From Nyssa sinensis (lineage: Eukaryota; Streptophyta; Magnoliopsida; Cornales; Nyssaceae), in NCBI GenBank assembly GCA_008638375.1, contig CM018051.1, positions 36,861,177 to 36,925,176 of the forward strand: a stretch of 64,000 bases of DNA, given 5' to 3'. Positions 21,969-34,467 of the stretch are shown here, in pieces. Position 1 is the stretch's first letter. Each line of letters opens with the position of its first letter. A model generated the notes under the pieces. The model worked only from the letters and a program-made list of their open reading frames with translations. It made no database searches and had not been told where the DNA came from. The position numbers were made by a program, and so were the translations under genes.

Positions 21969-22477
21969 GTATGATATTTTGCTAAGTAAGGAATAAGATT
22001 AAGTTTAGGAATGATTTTCCATATTGATTGAATGAAGCATGTGTTTATTTGACATTAGAAAATCACATAGGGAATGCTTGCTTTGAAACAGAACCTAGAG
22101 TTGATTGATTTGGCACTTATGTGTTTCCTGTTATCTCATGGAGATGTGATTTGTTCTGTGTGTTAGTACTGTACGTGATTTACATTTTGGTGAGTTGTTA
22201 AGATTGTGAATACGTGATTTGAGTATGTATTTACACTGATTATGTATTGCATACATTCATGTGGAAGTGGTTTTACTATTCAGATATTGTGGCTGCTTTG
22301 TTGGAATATATTGTTAAAGGCATGCTCCATGTATTGGTAAATTGCTTATCTAAGATTGTGATATTGGCATGGTGTCATTCATTGAAAGCATAGTGTGGGT
22401 TGAGCACGTGGTGCTGTGCATTATGAGAGTGTAGATCCTGTGGCGAAAGACCCAAAAAGATTGGACATTGTATTGGT

Positions 22478-22735
22478 ACTCAGGTTCCATCGGATGTGTT
22501 CCGAAAATGAGATATGGTACTCAGCTTCCATCGGATGTGTTCCAAAAACGAGATATGGCACTCAGCTTCCATCGGATGTGTTCCGAAAACAAGACATATT
22601 ACTCAGCTTCCATCATATGTGTTCCAAAAACAAGACATGGACATGGCATAGAGTTGACATGGGTGTGACATAAAGTTGACATGGGTGTGACATAGAGTTG
22701 ACATGGGTGTGGTATAGAGTTGTGTGGGTGTGTTA
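22478..22735 (+). repeat. Minisatellites in E4
   Basis: Four ~40 bp units carry TTCCATCGGATGTGTTCC plus a GAGATATGGYACTCAGC tail (22485-22640). They are followed by four ~21 bp units of GACATAGAGTTGACATGGGT (22650-22730). The same two motif families, with longer units, occur at the same place in E11. Confidence 0.85.
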
Positions 22736-24094
22736 CGTACTTTTCCATTTCATCGTATTAATGAATTCATGGATATGGCATAGAGTTTGTATGGATGCTT
22801 TATGGATATAATCAGTACATTGTGTGATGATTAGGGAGGCATGTAGAACTGAATATACATTTGCACATGCCACGCCTTATATTATGTTAATGAGTTGGAT
22901 GGCATATAGATTATTGCTAGTACATTACATGATAATATTGAATGACATGTAGATATAAATGTACACTTGCACATGCCACGCCTTAATTTTGTTCCTTGCA
23001 TTAGCACTATATTATACCAGTAGTTGAGCTGACCCATTCATAGGATAACATATTATAGATGACGCCCCAGGACACTTGAGACTTGAGGAAGTCTTGCAGA
23101 GTGGAGGAGATATGAGCTTAGAAGGATATTTGGCCCGTGGGGGCATATTTTGTGATGTAGGGCTTAAGCCCAAACGGCGTGTTGAATGTTTTATTGATTG
23201 TACTTTATATAGATGTATATAGAAGGAAATGAATGTAAGTTTAAGTTGAATCTGTTAGATTGTCCTTTATTTTATTTTCTTTTGGTTTCGTTACTCGCGC
23301 CTCGGGTTCGTGGGAATTTGGGGCGTGACATGATCAATTCTCAATTCATCAATTCAATTAACAATCTACTTGCTCAATTTAGGTTCTCAATTATTCAATT
23401 GATGTCCAATTTTCAACATTCATGAAAATTTAATTCTAAATCAAGCGAAAGCATTCATGTTGAGCAATTTTGAAATTCTAAAGTATAAGAAGAGTTAAAG
23501 AGTCTGCAAACCAAACGTGATGACAGATAAACCAACACGAAAAACTATCTGTGATGAAAAACTTTGGAGTCGGCCAAGCTCATGGAAGAATCCACTAAAT
23601 GTGAGATTGAATACAACCCGGTGATGACACAGACTTAGTTCTTCAAGCTCTGTTCTACTCAACCATCTTCAATCTCCCTTGTTGCCATAACTGAAATTTT
23701 CATACAACCGCAAGCTCCATGTGATCTCGAAATCCTTCGATCGACGCTCTACACAATTGCCAACTTTATGCAACCTCAGATTCCTCTGATTGTCCAACAA
23801 TGAAATCCACAAAGTTGAACTCCACAAACTTTTTAGTTGACTTGATGATTGATGCTCTTTGATTGATTTAGATCAAGTGAGATGATCAAATCAATATACG
23901 ATGAGAGAAGAGATATATATGAAGCTCATGTATGAATATTTTCGAATGGAAACCATAACTTCTCTCAAGTGTATAGCTCTAAAAACTGAACTCTAATATC
24001 TGTTATCTTTGATCTCTCTCATCTAAACTGAATTTTCATCAATTTATAGCCAAGAGATCAGATCTCAAACAAGGCTTCAAAATAGAAAAGTATT

Positions 24095-24300
24095 TTGTTT
24101 TTGCGTAGTGTTTGTTCGAATGAAGTAATGGCTCGTTCGAACGAGTTACCTTCGTTCGAATGAACATCGAACGATCATCAAACGATGACATTCTGATGTT
24201 CGTTTGATCAAGTCTATCAAACAATGATCGAACGATAAAAATTGACCACCTTTTGGTGTTCATTCAAACGAGCCACTTAGCTCGTTCGAATGAGCAACAT
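24095..24300. repeat. Array of TTCGAA palindromes in E5
   Basis: Copies include CTCGTTCGAACGAG, TTCGTTCGAATGAA, ATCGAACGAT and CTCGTTCGAATGAG, several of them perfect or near-perfect palindromes, within about 200 bases. It resembles the GTCGAC array of X1 in layout but not in sequence. A TATA-like CTATAAATTG lies just upstream on the minus strand (about 24041). Confidence 0.75.
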
Positions 24301-24671
24301 AAACTAAGTGTTTTTCTTGCTTTATGAACTCAAATTTCCTTAAGTGTCTTCAAATGCATTTTTGGGATAATTGTTTCACAACACAAGTCAAAAATACACA
24401 CAACGAAGATATGATATCAACTATGTGCAATGCATGCAATATTTGCATGCGTGTGTGAGATCCAAATCAAAACAAAAGTTCGAAATAGCCAAAATACCCT
24501 TCGTGAACCAAGGCAGTTGGTAGATGTGCACAACAATGAAGCTTAAACCATCTTGGAGTAAAACGGGGTATTGAGTCACTCTAAGCCTATGACTAATGTA
24601 ATGATTACAATCAAAGTACGTTTTGTCAAATTGGATTAGCCAATCACAATATCGAACTCTCGATCCTAACA

Positions 24672-24850
24672 TAGTCGACTGATTATGTCAATTTGACAAT
24701 TGAAAATTCAAATTTTGAATAGATAAAAATGGGGTTAACAACTCTATTTTGAATCTAAAGACATGTCTTTCAAAGGCCTATAAATAGAGGTTCATTAAAA
24801 CATTTATTTCTATCGACTCACATGTTTTAACTTTTATATCCTTGTTCTTG
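24672..24850 (+). mobile_element. X2: right piece with TATA box
   Basis: It continues X2 after E5: TAGTCGACTGATTATGTCA, AAATTTTGAATAGA and CCTATAAATAGAGGTTC, all matching X1 at about 6395-6515. The TATA box is at 24779-24788. Similarity to X1 fades near 24850. Confidence 0.7.
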
Positions 24851-25526
24851 ACCTGTGTCCATATGCAGGTGGACCGATCGGGATTATAAGCAATTGATTA
24901 CGAGTTTTACCTCAATTTAGTGAATCCTAAATTCTTTCTAATTCCTTTTGAGTGTTTTCTATGCCTTTCTTGCATTCTTCAAGTCCTTGTGAGCATTCCT
25001 ACGTCTTATTTGTATACTCCATTGCTACACACGATGTTGTTCACATACACACTTCTTGTGATCGTGTTCCTCATGGCTAGAGGTGGCCATGGCAGACAAG
25101 TGCACCAGAGTTGGGAGTTGCCACCGACACCTACTAGATTCAGGTATTTCCAATTAGATTTCATTGCGATCACCCATCATTGAGCTATTATGGTGGAGAG
25201 GGTTATTACTACTATAGTTGATTTTTTATTTTGAAAAAAATATAAAGGATCAATATAGTAACAATTTATTTTTAAGTTTTGTTATAAAATTTTCAAATGG
25301 GGAGATTGTTAGGAAATTTGAGTTACAATGGCTTGTAAGATTTTCCTCTTTTTATGTATATGTTGGAAATTTATTTCAAAAGTTTATATTGAGTCTCTAA
25401 TTGATAGGATAGATGCAGTTTTATTGAAGCCTACATCGTTAGTCAATTATGTTGTTGAAGATATGATCATTCAGACTTAAATCACAGCTCGTGAATTTGA
25501 AGAAAAACTACAAAGATCAATATGAT
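24850..25526 (+). other. Unassigned stretch left of E6
   Basis: No recognised gene. A short open frame from 25072 begins MARGGHGRQVHQS and in another frame continues with a Tyr/Gly-rich piece (SLSYYGGEGYYYY). This looks like a decayed retroelement gag N-terminus, but I cannot place it in a family. The rest is AT-rich. Confidence 0.3.
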
Positions 25527-27666
25527 TGTAACACCCCAAAAAATCATATTTTATAATTAAGCAATAAAAAAAATTAAATACAATAAAATAATAAATAAAT
25601 AAGTGAATTATAGTCATGAAATGAATTAAGACGGCCATTAAATTGAATCTAAACAATAGAGGTAAACCTAGACTAACTAGTAACTAAAATGCAACTAGAC
25701 ATGGTTGGATACCAACTAACCTAAAGCTAACAAGTAGCTAGCCACATGTGATTCGTTTTATAATATATACATAGGCATGAAGAAAGAATGGCATGTGCAC
25801 ATATATATGTATATATATATATATATATGTAACTAAGTATAAGTTAAAAAAGAAAAAAATAGAAATTTTATTTATCCAATATCAAAATTTAATTTTGATG
25901 GCTCTCCCTTGACATTTGTCAATGGGAACCTATCCCTAAGCCACCCAGGCCTCCAATTGAAAAGCATGCAAAATATATAAATATATGTACATGAATACAC
26001 ATATAAGACTGTGTTGCTGTGAGAGTGGACTTATTTGTTGTCATCACTAGAAAGAGAGCTGGATGTACGAAGATGGAGTGTGAGAAATGGAGCAATAAAA
26101 AACAAAAATTTATTTTTGCATGCTTGATCAGGCTAGAAAAGAGTTGAGCACTAGAACAAATGAAAGAGAATAAGGGAAAATCGTAAAGAGAGAGAGAGAG
26201 GGGGGGAGAATTAAAGAGAGAGAAAGTTATGAACCACAAGAAAACACGCGTGTAAGCTACCCCCTTTCAGTTTTAATTCTTAACTTAGTTAATTTTATGA
26301 AGATTTACATGATAAATGAGAAGGAAAACTTACCAAGTAATAAACTGCCATTGATGGTAGCTTAAAATCTAGGTTAGAAATTGAGTTAACTAAAACTATA
26401 TATTAAGTATTAAGCCTTGATCTATGTGTCAAATGTTGTATCATGCAACAAAAATCAATTCAAATGGCTAAGAAATGAGTGAGATATAAAAGTTGTAGAT
26501 TTGGGAATAAGAATTAAGATGTTGAAATTGAGCACCAAGTTTGGATTTCTAGATGGGGTTTGAAAGCCCTTGACTTCTAGAAGCTAATACAATAGGTTTC
26601 GTCCAATTTGGTCCAAGAATGGTCATGTAATAGGCAATGTAGTCAAGCCTTAAAAGCTTGAACTGAGATTTTCAACCATATTTCTCCCTTCCAACTAATT
26701 TATAATGAATTTATGGAGTCCTAGAATTAGTTTTGAACCATTTGAGAGCAAAAAAGATCGAAAAAGAATCTCGAAATGGGATATGAAAATTTAAGGTTCT
26801 CAGACATAGTGACAATCGCGAAGGAAGACGATGACCCCGATGGGTCTCGTCTCGGGTTGGGCCTGGTTTGGGTGAGACTTGATTTAGGCATAATAAGGGT
26901 TAAACCTGAAGCTGCGTTATTTTGGTTTTAATTTTGACACTTATGACCTGTTTGGAAATAAGTTTAATAAATTGGGAAATTGGGATAAGATATCCCAATT
27001 CTAGATAACCAGTGAAATCATAGATAAAACTGTTTGCCACATAATTATAAAATAGGATTTCAACTATTTACATATTAGTGTACAAATTAATCAAAATTAC
27101 AAAACAATTAACTTTTAATTATTATAGAACAGTGAGTTAATTTCAAGAAATTACAATTTGATTGACTTTTTCTAACATAATTATAAATTAATTATTTCTT
27201 TAATAATTAATTATATAAAGGCCAATAATTTTTAGAAAATGTTATTTTAGCATTTTTTGATATTCTGTCCCTAATGGAGATGTCCATTTCAACAAATGAA
27301 ATATCAAAAAACTAGATACACAAAGTATTATAATTACAATAAAGCCTATAGCCATACTTAAGCCAATTTAATGTCAGAAAGAGTCCACCTTAGCATTTTT
27401 TGATGCTCCAGATTCAACGATAGAGTTCATTTTAGCAAATTGAGTACAAAAAAACATGACACATGAAATGACAAAACAATGACTATACCCCTAATGATAA
27501 AATAAACTACCAGATGAATCCGAAAAGTAGAGAAGAGCCTACCTTAGGGTTTTGAGAGCCACTGAATCCAAAAATGAAGTTCAATTGAACTAAAAATAAA
27601 AAAATATTGTTTTAAATGAAATCAAATATCAATGAGGTATTAAGATTAATCTGTTCCATGATATAG

Positions 27667-27746
27667 GATCACAAAATGAAGTAAGGATAAGAGATACCGA
27701 GACTAATGTGAAAAGTGAAATAAAAAACCAGAACTAAGGATCCTAG
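27667..27746 (+). other. E6 candidate mini-exon, 80 nt
   Basis: Acceptor-like TGATATAG|GATCAC and donor TCCTAG|GTAAGTAA, a strong donor, 80 nt apart. The acceptor plus GATC start resembles that of E2. An upstream donor candidate, CGT|GTAAGC, is near 26252. Confidence 0.4.
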
Positions 27747-27807
27747 GTAAGTAATCTTGTACTTTAGATTGTGGAATTTTATATTCCTATATTTTGAGAA
27801 ATGTCTT

Positions 27808-28010
27808 TGTTAGCCCTAAAGGTTTTCAATCGGGGGCAACTTAGTAATTTTGATGATAACAAGGCATTGACTATGAGGACTAATATTCTATCTAGTGACA
27901 ATGCAAATAGGACAATATAGGTCAAAGAAAATGGTTGACCAAGAAATGTCAAAGTCCATCAAATGAAGGAATCCACTTAAAGTACACGCTTCAAAGTCTT
28001 AATTTAAATG
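27808..28010 (+). mobile_element. X3: Sirevirus-like LTR start, truncated
   Basis: It starts TGTTAGCCCTAAAGGTTTTC and follows X1 for about 200 bases (AATTTTGATGATAACAA, AATGCAAATAG, TTGACCAAGAAA, ATCCACTTAAAGTA). Similarity stops near 28010. Only the first part of the LTR is present. Confidence 0.7.
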
Positions 28011-28515
28011 CCAGTTGTTTACAACTCTTGTTCACAAGCATGTGTAATGTCCTAATTTGTAAAGTACTATCTGTTTTATAAACTGTTTGCTCAAATACTT
28101 GTTGTTTATACAACTCTCATTTTAAATAATGTTATTCATGATGAATGATAAATGAATCTTAGTCAAACTCCATAACATGTTTTATTGGAAAGTTATGTTC
28201 CATATGTATTGAAAATAAATAATTTCAAAGTCCATTACTCATAAATGAACTAAAGTAGGGCTAGTAACCGTAACCAGTCAGTTCTGAAAAACTATTATAA
28301 TATATGAGATCTTACATGCTACTAGGTTTGCGTTATATGTGACCTAAGTTTGCGTAGGGTTGGTAAGTATAATGAGACCATTCTGGACAAATAACCATAG
28401 TATGAGGGTATGGTATAATTTAATGACATGTTACAACTCTATAACTTTACAGGAAAAGTATTATTTATAACTCATTTCCATTTTGGGAATTATGATGAAA
28501 TGGTAGAAGGTTTTT

Positions 28516-28716
28516 GAATCTCCATTCACATGAAAATAATTTTATTTCTCGTGTTTTATAAGATAAAAGGGTTTTATCCTCCTGATTACATGAAAATGAT
28601 TTTTTTCCTTGTGTTTTATAAGATAAAGGATTTTACCTCTCTCGATTACATGAAAATGATCTTATTCATTATGTTTTATAAAATAAAGGGCTTTAACCTC
28701 CTATCTAAATAAAAAA
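28516..28716 (+). repeat. Minisatellite in E6 (about 61 bp x 3-4)
   Basis: Each unit has ATTACATGAAAATGATTTTA, a TTCCTTGTGTTTTATAAGAT block and AAAGGGTTTTA-CCTCC. It occupies the position of the minisatellites in E4, E9, E10 and E11, between mini-exon and LTR end. Confidence 0.85.
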
Positions 28717-29446
28717 GATTAATTCATCCCATTTTGCGTGAGAAATAAGGTGTTTAGAAACTCTTATCGCAAAAAGGTAATCATATCATGTGTTTTTGAA
28801 ATGAAATGCTTCTACTTGAATCATCCTGAAATACTTTATGTTACAAGTTTATGTGTTAAATGCCTCATATTTAAATGACATGATTCAAGTATCTTGTATT
28901 CTATTTCTTGAAAATGAGTACAATCGATAGTGATTTGCTTATCATAATAATTTGCCTCGACATGCTATTGGTTGAAATCCCATGACAAAGTATGTGAATT
29001 ACTCATGAGCTTAGTAAAACTCACATGGAATTACCCAACATTTTTTAGTTGTATATGAGAAAAAGATAGAGAACAAGAAAAAACGCAAATAAGAAGTAAG
29101 GTGTAAGCTAGTATGTTAGAGAGGATGTAGTTATGTATTGTTATATTTTGGGATTCATGGTAGTTGAAGTGCAATGCATATAAGTCAAATATTGATATAA
29201 TGACATGCACACAAAATTTGACGAGTTTAAATGACAATTTCAAATAATGGCATGATTGTAATGAACTTAGTATGGATGAAATACATGAGAAGGTTTGATG
29301 TGAATGGATGAGTTGCATTGTAGTTGTCATTGTTTCTAGGGCATACTTATTATTATTTTGAGGTGTAACTCATGTTATCTTTTGAAGGCTATTGCTACTC
29401 GTATCCCCTAATTCGCAGATGGTGAGTTTTGGGACATGACAATGAT

Positions 29447-29891
29447 ACATCAGATTTAGTAGAAGCAAGGTAAAACACACTTAGAGTTCATGCATTCATA
29501 TATATATATATATATATATATCATGGATATGTTAGCTGTGTGTTTAATGCTTCTAGTTTTTATTTTTATAATAGAACCATGGTTTTTAAATAACACACAT
29601 GTTAAGAACTTTTAGTTTTGACTATAGGCTTAAAAGTGACTAAGTTATGTCATAAAGGTTCATTGGACACTTAATTTTTACAAGTTTTTGTAATTGTTTA
29701 AAATCTAGAAATTAAGTAAAAAAATACCTCATCTGCACAGAAGCCTAGGTCTGCCCAAACGGGGTGTTGCATTTGCATGGAGAACACCCGTTCATCCACA
29801 CACATGTCCAAAATTGATAGTTTTGGTAATTCCTTAATCCGGATTGTATTAGGTTTTTTGGGTTGCCTATATACTTATTGTGCGAAAATTC

Positions 29892-29944
<53 letters not shown>

Positions 29945-31517
29945 TATTTTATATTAGGTGGCTTCCTCTATAAAGCCTTATTAGTATTTTATTATGCTTT
30001 TGAATTCTTAAGTTTAAATACAAATTCAGTTTAGAATTTCAAATAGTCCCTTTATTAAAAAGGTGATTGTGATACGTCTTGCATACTAAGTGTGAGTATT
30101 AAGTTCACTATTTACTATAACACAGGGTTATATTTAATTTGTCGAGGTTAGGTTGGTGGTGAAAGTAGTTGTTGTGATGAAATCAATGGTGAAGACACAA
30201 TTAGACTGTAAAAAAGAACATTACCAGAAAAGATCATGAAAGAATTGACTAATAGTGGAAGACTACGACGGATTGTACTAAAGTTAGTATTTAGAGTTTG
30301 GTGTTTTCGTGTACTAGATTGAATTAATAGTGAATTTCTTCCAGGTGTGAGTTTTTTTCCCCAAAAGAATTTCCCACGTAAGACTTGATCTCTTTCTCAC
30401 TATCTCTATTTTTGTGCTTGGTATTATTTTTGTTTGATATCTATTATTTATCATTTGTTTGTATTTTTATGTGGAATCTGTTATTAAATTTATATATAGA
30501 ACAATCGATTTACTGTTAAGTTCAACGATTCCTGTCTAATTAAACAAGGTTAATTAAAAACATAAATTTGGCACCAACTGTGTTACTCTGTGGGATAGTT
30601 GGTTAATTAAAACTAATTTAGTTAATTGATTATTACCCTAAATCTCCTCAAGGGGATGCGTAGTTCATCGATAAAAGTAGGAAAGGGCAGTGTTATTTCA
30701 AAAATGTCAGAGGGTCCTTATAATTATTAGAAATCTCATGAGAAATTAGTATAATTTACCCTATAAAATATTACACAGAAAAATATCTTTTTAAAAATTA
30801 GAAATCTATTCAATTTTGGAATAATTTGTATTTACAAATCTCCACCTTAAATTTGTTCAATTTCATCAATTTTTCAATTCCTTTTCAAATTTATATTTAT
30901 ATTTTAGATTACTATTTATGTTAAAACTCTCTCTCTCTTCACACTAATTTGGAGATTTTTTTACATCTGTTAAACTTTGTAAACTAAAGTTATTCATTAC
31001 AGTAACCAAGTTTTCAACCTTTGATTCTCAAGTAAATTGTTAATTTAGTCTCTTTTCCTTTTTCTCAATTTTTTTTTTCAAACTTCCTTTCATTTTAGAG
31101 AGATTGTTGATTTAGTTCTGTTTACCTTGAATTTTGGTTCTCTATGCATTGTACTCACTTATATTTTCATTTTAGATTAAAACACTCTGTCTCTTCCGCC
31201 TAATTGTTAGACCTAATTTTCAAAAGTTTTTTCAGTTCTTTGCAATGGATTCTGTATATACATATTTATCAAGTTTTATTATCAATGTAATCATTAATAT
31301 AGTCTCTAACTACACAGATTCTTGCATTTTTTTATAAAAGTTTTTTTCTTCTAATTGTAACTTAATATTGTCATTGTCGACTTTGCAGTCAAATGCAAAT
31401 ATTGTCGAGTTTACCTATTTACTACTAGATAACCCAACTGTCATGATGCACCATAATAAACTCAAGGGCATGAGTTTCCCTTAACCATCTTCTCTCCATA
31501 TTTTTGTTGTTAGAAAG
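29447..31517 (+). other. Unassigned stretch with copia-like LTR remnant
   Basis: No gene seen. 29800-30560 looks like a decayed Ty1/copia LTR: a TATA-like CCTATATAC, then a 48-base (GA)n tract at about 29893-29941. Later come TAATAGTGAATTTCTTCC, TTTTTTTCCCC and CCCACGTAAGACTTG, a U5 pattern common in plant copia LTRs. At 30568 TTTGGCACCAACTGTG resembles a primer site. 30700-31500 is AT-rich without recognised features. A (TTG)n then poly-T run at 31520-31558 lies on the edge of E7. Confidence 0.4.
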
Positions 31518-32003
31518 TGATGTTGTTGTTGTTGTTGTTTTTTTTTTTTTTTTTTTTCTGGTCTGAAGGCTTATTCTCCCGGATTACCTGTCAACAACTT
31601 GAGTTCAGAGGGTCACCGAAAAGGCTCCGGTGATAACCACTCCGATGATAAAGTTAGTAAAGAAATAGAGACTCTAATTCAAGGGAAGAATTGAACATAA
31701 AGTGAAAGCATACCTTATGACCTTATTTATAGGATGTAGATATCCTAAGTTGAGTAGGATTATGAGCTTTAAAAGTAGGGATTTGAGAATATCCGCAGAT
31801 AGTAGTTTCTATGTATAACTTTATTTTCTTATTCTGAGGTCAGAGGCCTATGGAAGGCCGTGATAAGCTCGGAATCCATTACCTCTGAACCTTCGTGCTT
31901 GGTTGACTTGGATGAAATAACCCTCTCACAAATTATACCCTAAAGAGCTCATTATAGACATGTGTCATGCACCAAAATATGGTAGTCAAATTATGGTATA
32001 TCA
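31518..32003 (-). repeat. E7 3' LTR, about 486 bp
   Basis: Plus-strand ends are TGATGTTGTTG (now expanded into a TTG/poly-T tract) and GGTATATCA, matching the E1 LTR ends. The body shares AAGTTGAGTAGGATT, GTAGGGATTTGAG and a minus-strand TATA-like CTATAAATAAGG near 31727. The left edge is uncertain by a few bases because of the simple repeat. Confidence 0.75.
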
Positions 32004-32006
32004 GCT

Positions 32007-32020
32007 ACTCCCCCCGAGCC
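32007..32020 (-). other. E7 polypurine tract
   Basis: Minus strand GGCTCGGGGGGAGTAG directly before the LTR start TGATATACC. This primes plus-strand DNA synthesis and fixes both the orientation of E7 and the identity of 31518-32003 as the 3' LTR. Confidence 0.75.
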
Positions 32021-32230
32021 TCAGTTCTATGGCATACTCAGAACTTAGGTTAGGGTTTTTGAGACGTTATACTTGTGTCTGTCATAAATGCGCCATTCCA
32101 TATTCTGACCAAACAACCGTTGATTTGACATTTATTGCATCAGCCGTTGGTTATGCTTACAAGGCCATCATTGCCCCAACTATCATGTCAGTTCAGAAGC
32201 GATGCCCCTTAACATGGGCGTCTATTGGGA

Positions 32231-32242
32231 TTTTTATAAAAA
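32231..32242 (+). promoter_or_regulatory. Possible promoter of the antisense ORF
   Basis: TTTTTATAAAAAGG is a good plant TATA box, about 215 bases upstream of the ATG at 32451 and on the same strand as the extra ORF. It lies outside the LTR, which suggests that the antisense ORF had its own promoter. Sequence only. Confidence 0.5.
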
Positions 32243-33859
32243 GGGGGACAACACACCACTACTCCCCCTTTCAAAACTTTGATACTTTGAAGATTTCTAC
32301 AGCAACAGAGTTTTCTGAGTGAGGTGATCTTCGGTGTGCCAGAAAGATTCCTCCGATCAAGATCTTGGTCGGGTTTGATTCACAAAACATTTGTCAATTT
32401 TTTCATCTTTCCATTTTTTTCTTCTAATCAATTACATCTTTTCTTAGACAATGTCTGTCTCCGATGCCTAATCAGGCACTGGTTATGAAATTGCAGACCC
32501 TCAAGGAGTAGATGACCAAATAGAAGTAAATGTAGAAGTTAGTAGTCCTTCTGAGAGTTTAGAGTATAGGCCTATTTGTCACGACCCCTATCCTATGCAG
32601 ATCTCGTATCACAGGGTCGGCCCTGTGGCCGTCCCTATTTTTCTTTCTTGGTATCAATGACAACAATGTATAATTTAAAACTTAAATAGTAAATCAGTAG
32701 AGGTCTTAATACAAAATATTGTTCGACAATGTTAAAATATAAACCAACATGAAACTAACATAACATCACCCTTAGGTGGTGAATACATGAGAGAAACTAC
32801 ATCACTTCTAACATATTCCTCAAACTGTCCCCCTATGCTCTTGGACTCCTACTGTAGTCCTGTAGCATCCTTACCTGAAAATATAGTAAGTTAGGGTGAG
32901 AAACTACATCACTTCTAACATATTCCTCAAACTGCCCCCTATGCTCTTGGACTCTTACTATAGTCCTGTAGCATCTTACCTAAAAATATAGTAAGTCGGA
33001 GTGAGCAAAACGAAGCTCAGTAAGTAAATTCCCATCTCTGACATGGGTTAAGGTTAATATAGAAAGAACATGAATTCATAAATAGGAACATGATAGCCAA
33101 TCATGGGATACAATGCGATCATAGCCAATAAGGATACAATGCCACAATGGCCAATGAACGCTAGGGTCACAATAGACAATCATGAGTAACGAACGTAACA
33201 TGAACATGGAAAAGCTCAACAGAAATCAGTCAACATAAAAGTACTGCCACAATAAATCGGTAACAATCAATTACAAACAATAAGTGAACTCTCAACATAA
33301 GATTATTCATAGGGAATGACAACATTCTATGAATCCAATAAACGTAAACATGCCAATCAACTATAAGTGATGCATTTATTTTGTTCAAGGCTTGGCAGGC
33401 CCTCGATCTTTTGAGACCCGGTATACCCCCTTAACCTCAATGCATGTAAAATGCCATAATAATTCAGTGCATAAATAGCCATTTTTTCCATATGTTCATT
33501 CACAAACTCGATCCGTAGGTCGTGTCCATCGACCCGTAAGTCCTGTCAACATAGAAAGCATCGGATGGATATTGTGACTGAGCACAAATCCAACATTCAT
33601 AATAAATTATGATTATTCGTGATTCCATAAGAAGTGTATAAAAATGGAATATCGTTCATGCAGTAAAACATAACAGTGGCCTTTAAAGGCATAGTACAAG
33701 ATAACAATCAATGATATAGTAGTAAAAAATGTCCACAAGATAGTACAACATCACATTGTGAAAGCAATAAATATTTGGAACATACAAGAGTACAAAATTA
33801 GCAGTAATAAAATGAACGTGGCTTAGAAGGCCACATGTAAGAGATTAGGGTTTAGTTAC

Positions 33860-33911
33860 CTTATCAGTGCATCCTAGTATTCTGTAACTTTTCCTTTTTC
33901 CTTCGAGTTCC
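33860..33911 (-). other. E8 left LTR candidate mini-exon, 52 nt
   Basis: Minus-strand acceptor AATTATAG|GGAACTC and donor ATAAG|GTAACTAAA 52 nt apart. The upstream donor GAAG|GTAAGTTC is at about 39390. E9 has since inserted into the putative intron 65 bases beyond the acceptor. Confidence 0.45.
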
Positions 33912-34385
33912 CTATAATTCAGTAAACATGTCTCAATGCTTATGTTATTTATCAAATTTTATAATTTGATACTATAAGTGTAACACCCGATCCTGTGTAA
34001 TTAATAATCAATTATTAATTAGTACCGGCTTAGAGAATAATCAAGGGAATGAACCCTAATCTCCCGACGGTCATGATAGACCGATAAAATAATTAAAACA
34101 TGTCTAAGAATAGGGTACAATACCCGAACCTAATTCTCATTTAATTAGGTGAAATAACGCCGTTTTAATACTAACGAAACTCGAATTAGTTAACCTCGAA
34201 AATCCCGACTGACTAATAAATGACACGGAACCTCTGACACTGAAGATAACTAAAATAGGAACTGACCGAAAGAAACTGCATCAAAAAAGGAGTTACGGAA
34301 TGAAAGTTATGAAGGAAACATTGAAACCGAATTAATGTGCAGCCAAACAGGGCCTTAGCCCAAAACGGTGAAAAATGGCCAAATT

Positions 34386-34467
34386 GGTGGTCAAGGGGAA
34401 TTGAACCCTTGACCTCTGGTGGAAAGAGATTTTTCTCAAAAACTTACCAGCTAGGCTACAGACCACT
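34386..34467 (-). other. tRNA-like (box A/B) module in E9
   Basis: The minus strand reads GTAGCCTAGCTGGTAAG (box A), then about 40 bases, then GGGTTCAATTCCCC (box B), flanked by GGTC/GACC. Both boxes fit Pol III consensus with one mismatch. The acceptor stem does not pair properly, so it is not a tRNA gene. Confidence 0.55.

Larger units (their letters stand above)
19720..23330 (+). mobile_element. E4: solo LTR, 3611 bp, E3 family
   Basis: It starts TGTAAAGATTCGAA and ends TTTGGGGCGTGACA, the same termini as the E3 LTRs read in the other orientation. It is flanked on both sides by TGATC (19715-19719 and 23331-23335). No primer site or polypurine tract adjoins it, so it is a solo LTR left by LTR-LTR recombination. 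U3 is CA/TA-rich (19740-19970). A purine-rich leader (20090-20320) ends at a splice-donor motif. Confidence 0.92.
19478..24671 (+). mobile_element. E5: unclassified LTR-like element, probably Sirevirus-related, split by E4
   Basis: It begins TGATGTTAGTCC (or TGTTAGTCC at 19481) and ends GATCCTAACA, a TG...CA unit of about 1.6 kb once E4 is removed. Flanks TAGTA and TAGTC differ by one base. Near the start AACTAACCTAGAAGGGCG resembles a phrase common in plant copia LTRs. An array of TTCGAA palindromes lies near its right side. It contains no coding sequence; a solo LTR is the simplest reading. Confidence 0.5.
25527..29441 (+). mobile_element. E6: solo LTR, about 3.7 kb plus an X3 insert
   Basis: It starts TGTAACACCCCAAAAAATC and ends TTTGGGACATGACA. 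The flanks are ATGAT on both sides (25522-25526 and 29442-29446), a perfect 5 bp duplication. There is no adjacent primer site, so it is solo. It has the same order of parts as E4 and E9: AT-rich U3, purine-rich leader (26150-26230), ~150 bp modules (27240-27600), mini-exon (27667-27746) and minisatellite (28516-28716). X3 interrupts it at 27808. Confidence 0.88.

Noticed and set aside
19720..23330. Inverted-looking ends (TGTAA...TTACA or TGTCACGCCCC...GGGGCGTGACA) as terminal inverted repeats of a DNA transposon
   Set aside because: Duplications are 5 bp, the two paired cases (E3, E8) have iMet primer sites and polypurine tracts beside them, and the long units occur as direct repeats. These are LTR ends.
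34386..34467. Functional tRNA gene
   Set aside because: Box A and box B are present, but acceptor and anticodon stems do not pair and the spacing between boxes is occupied by A/T-rich sequence.
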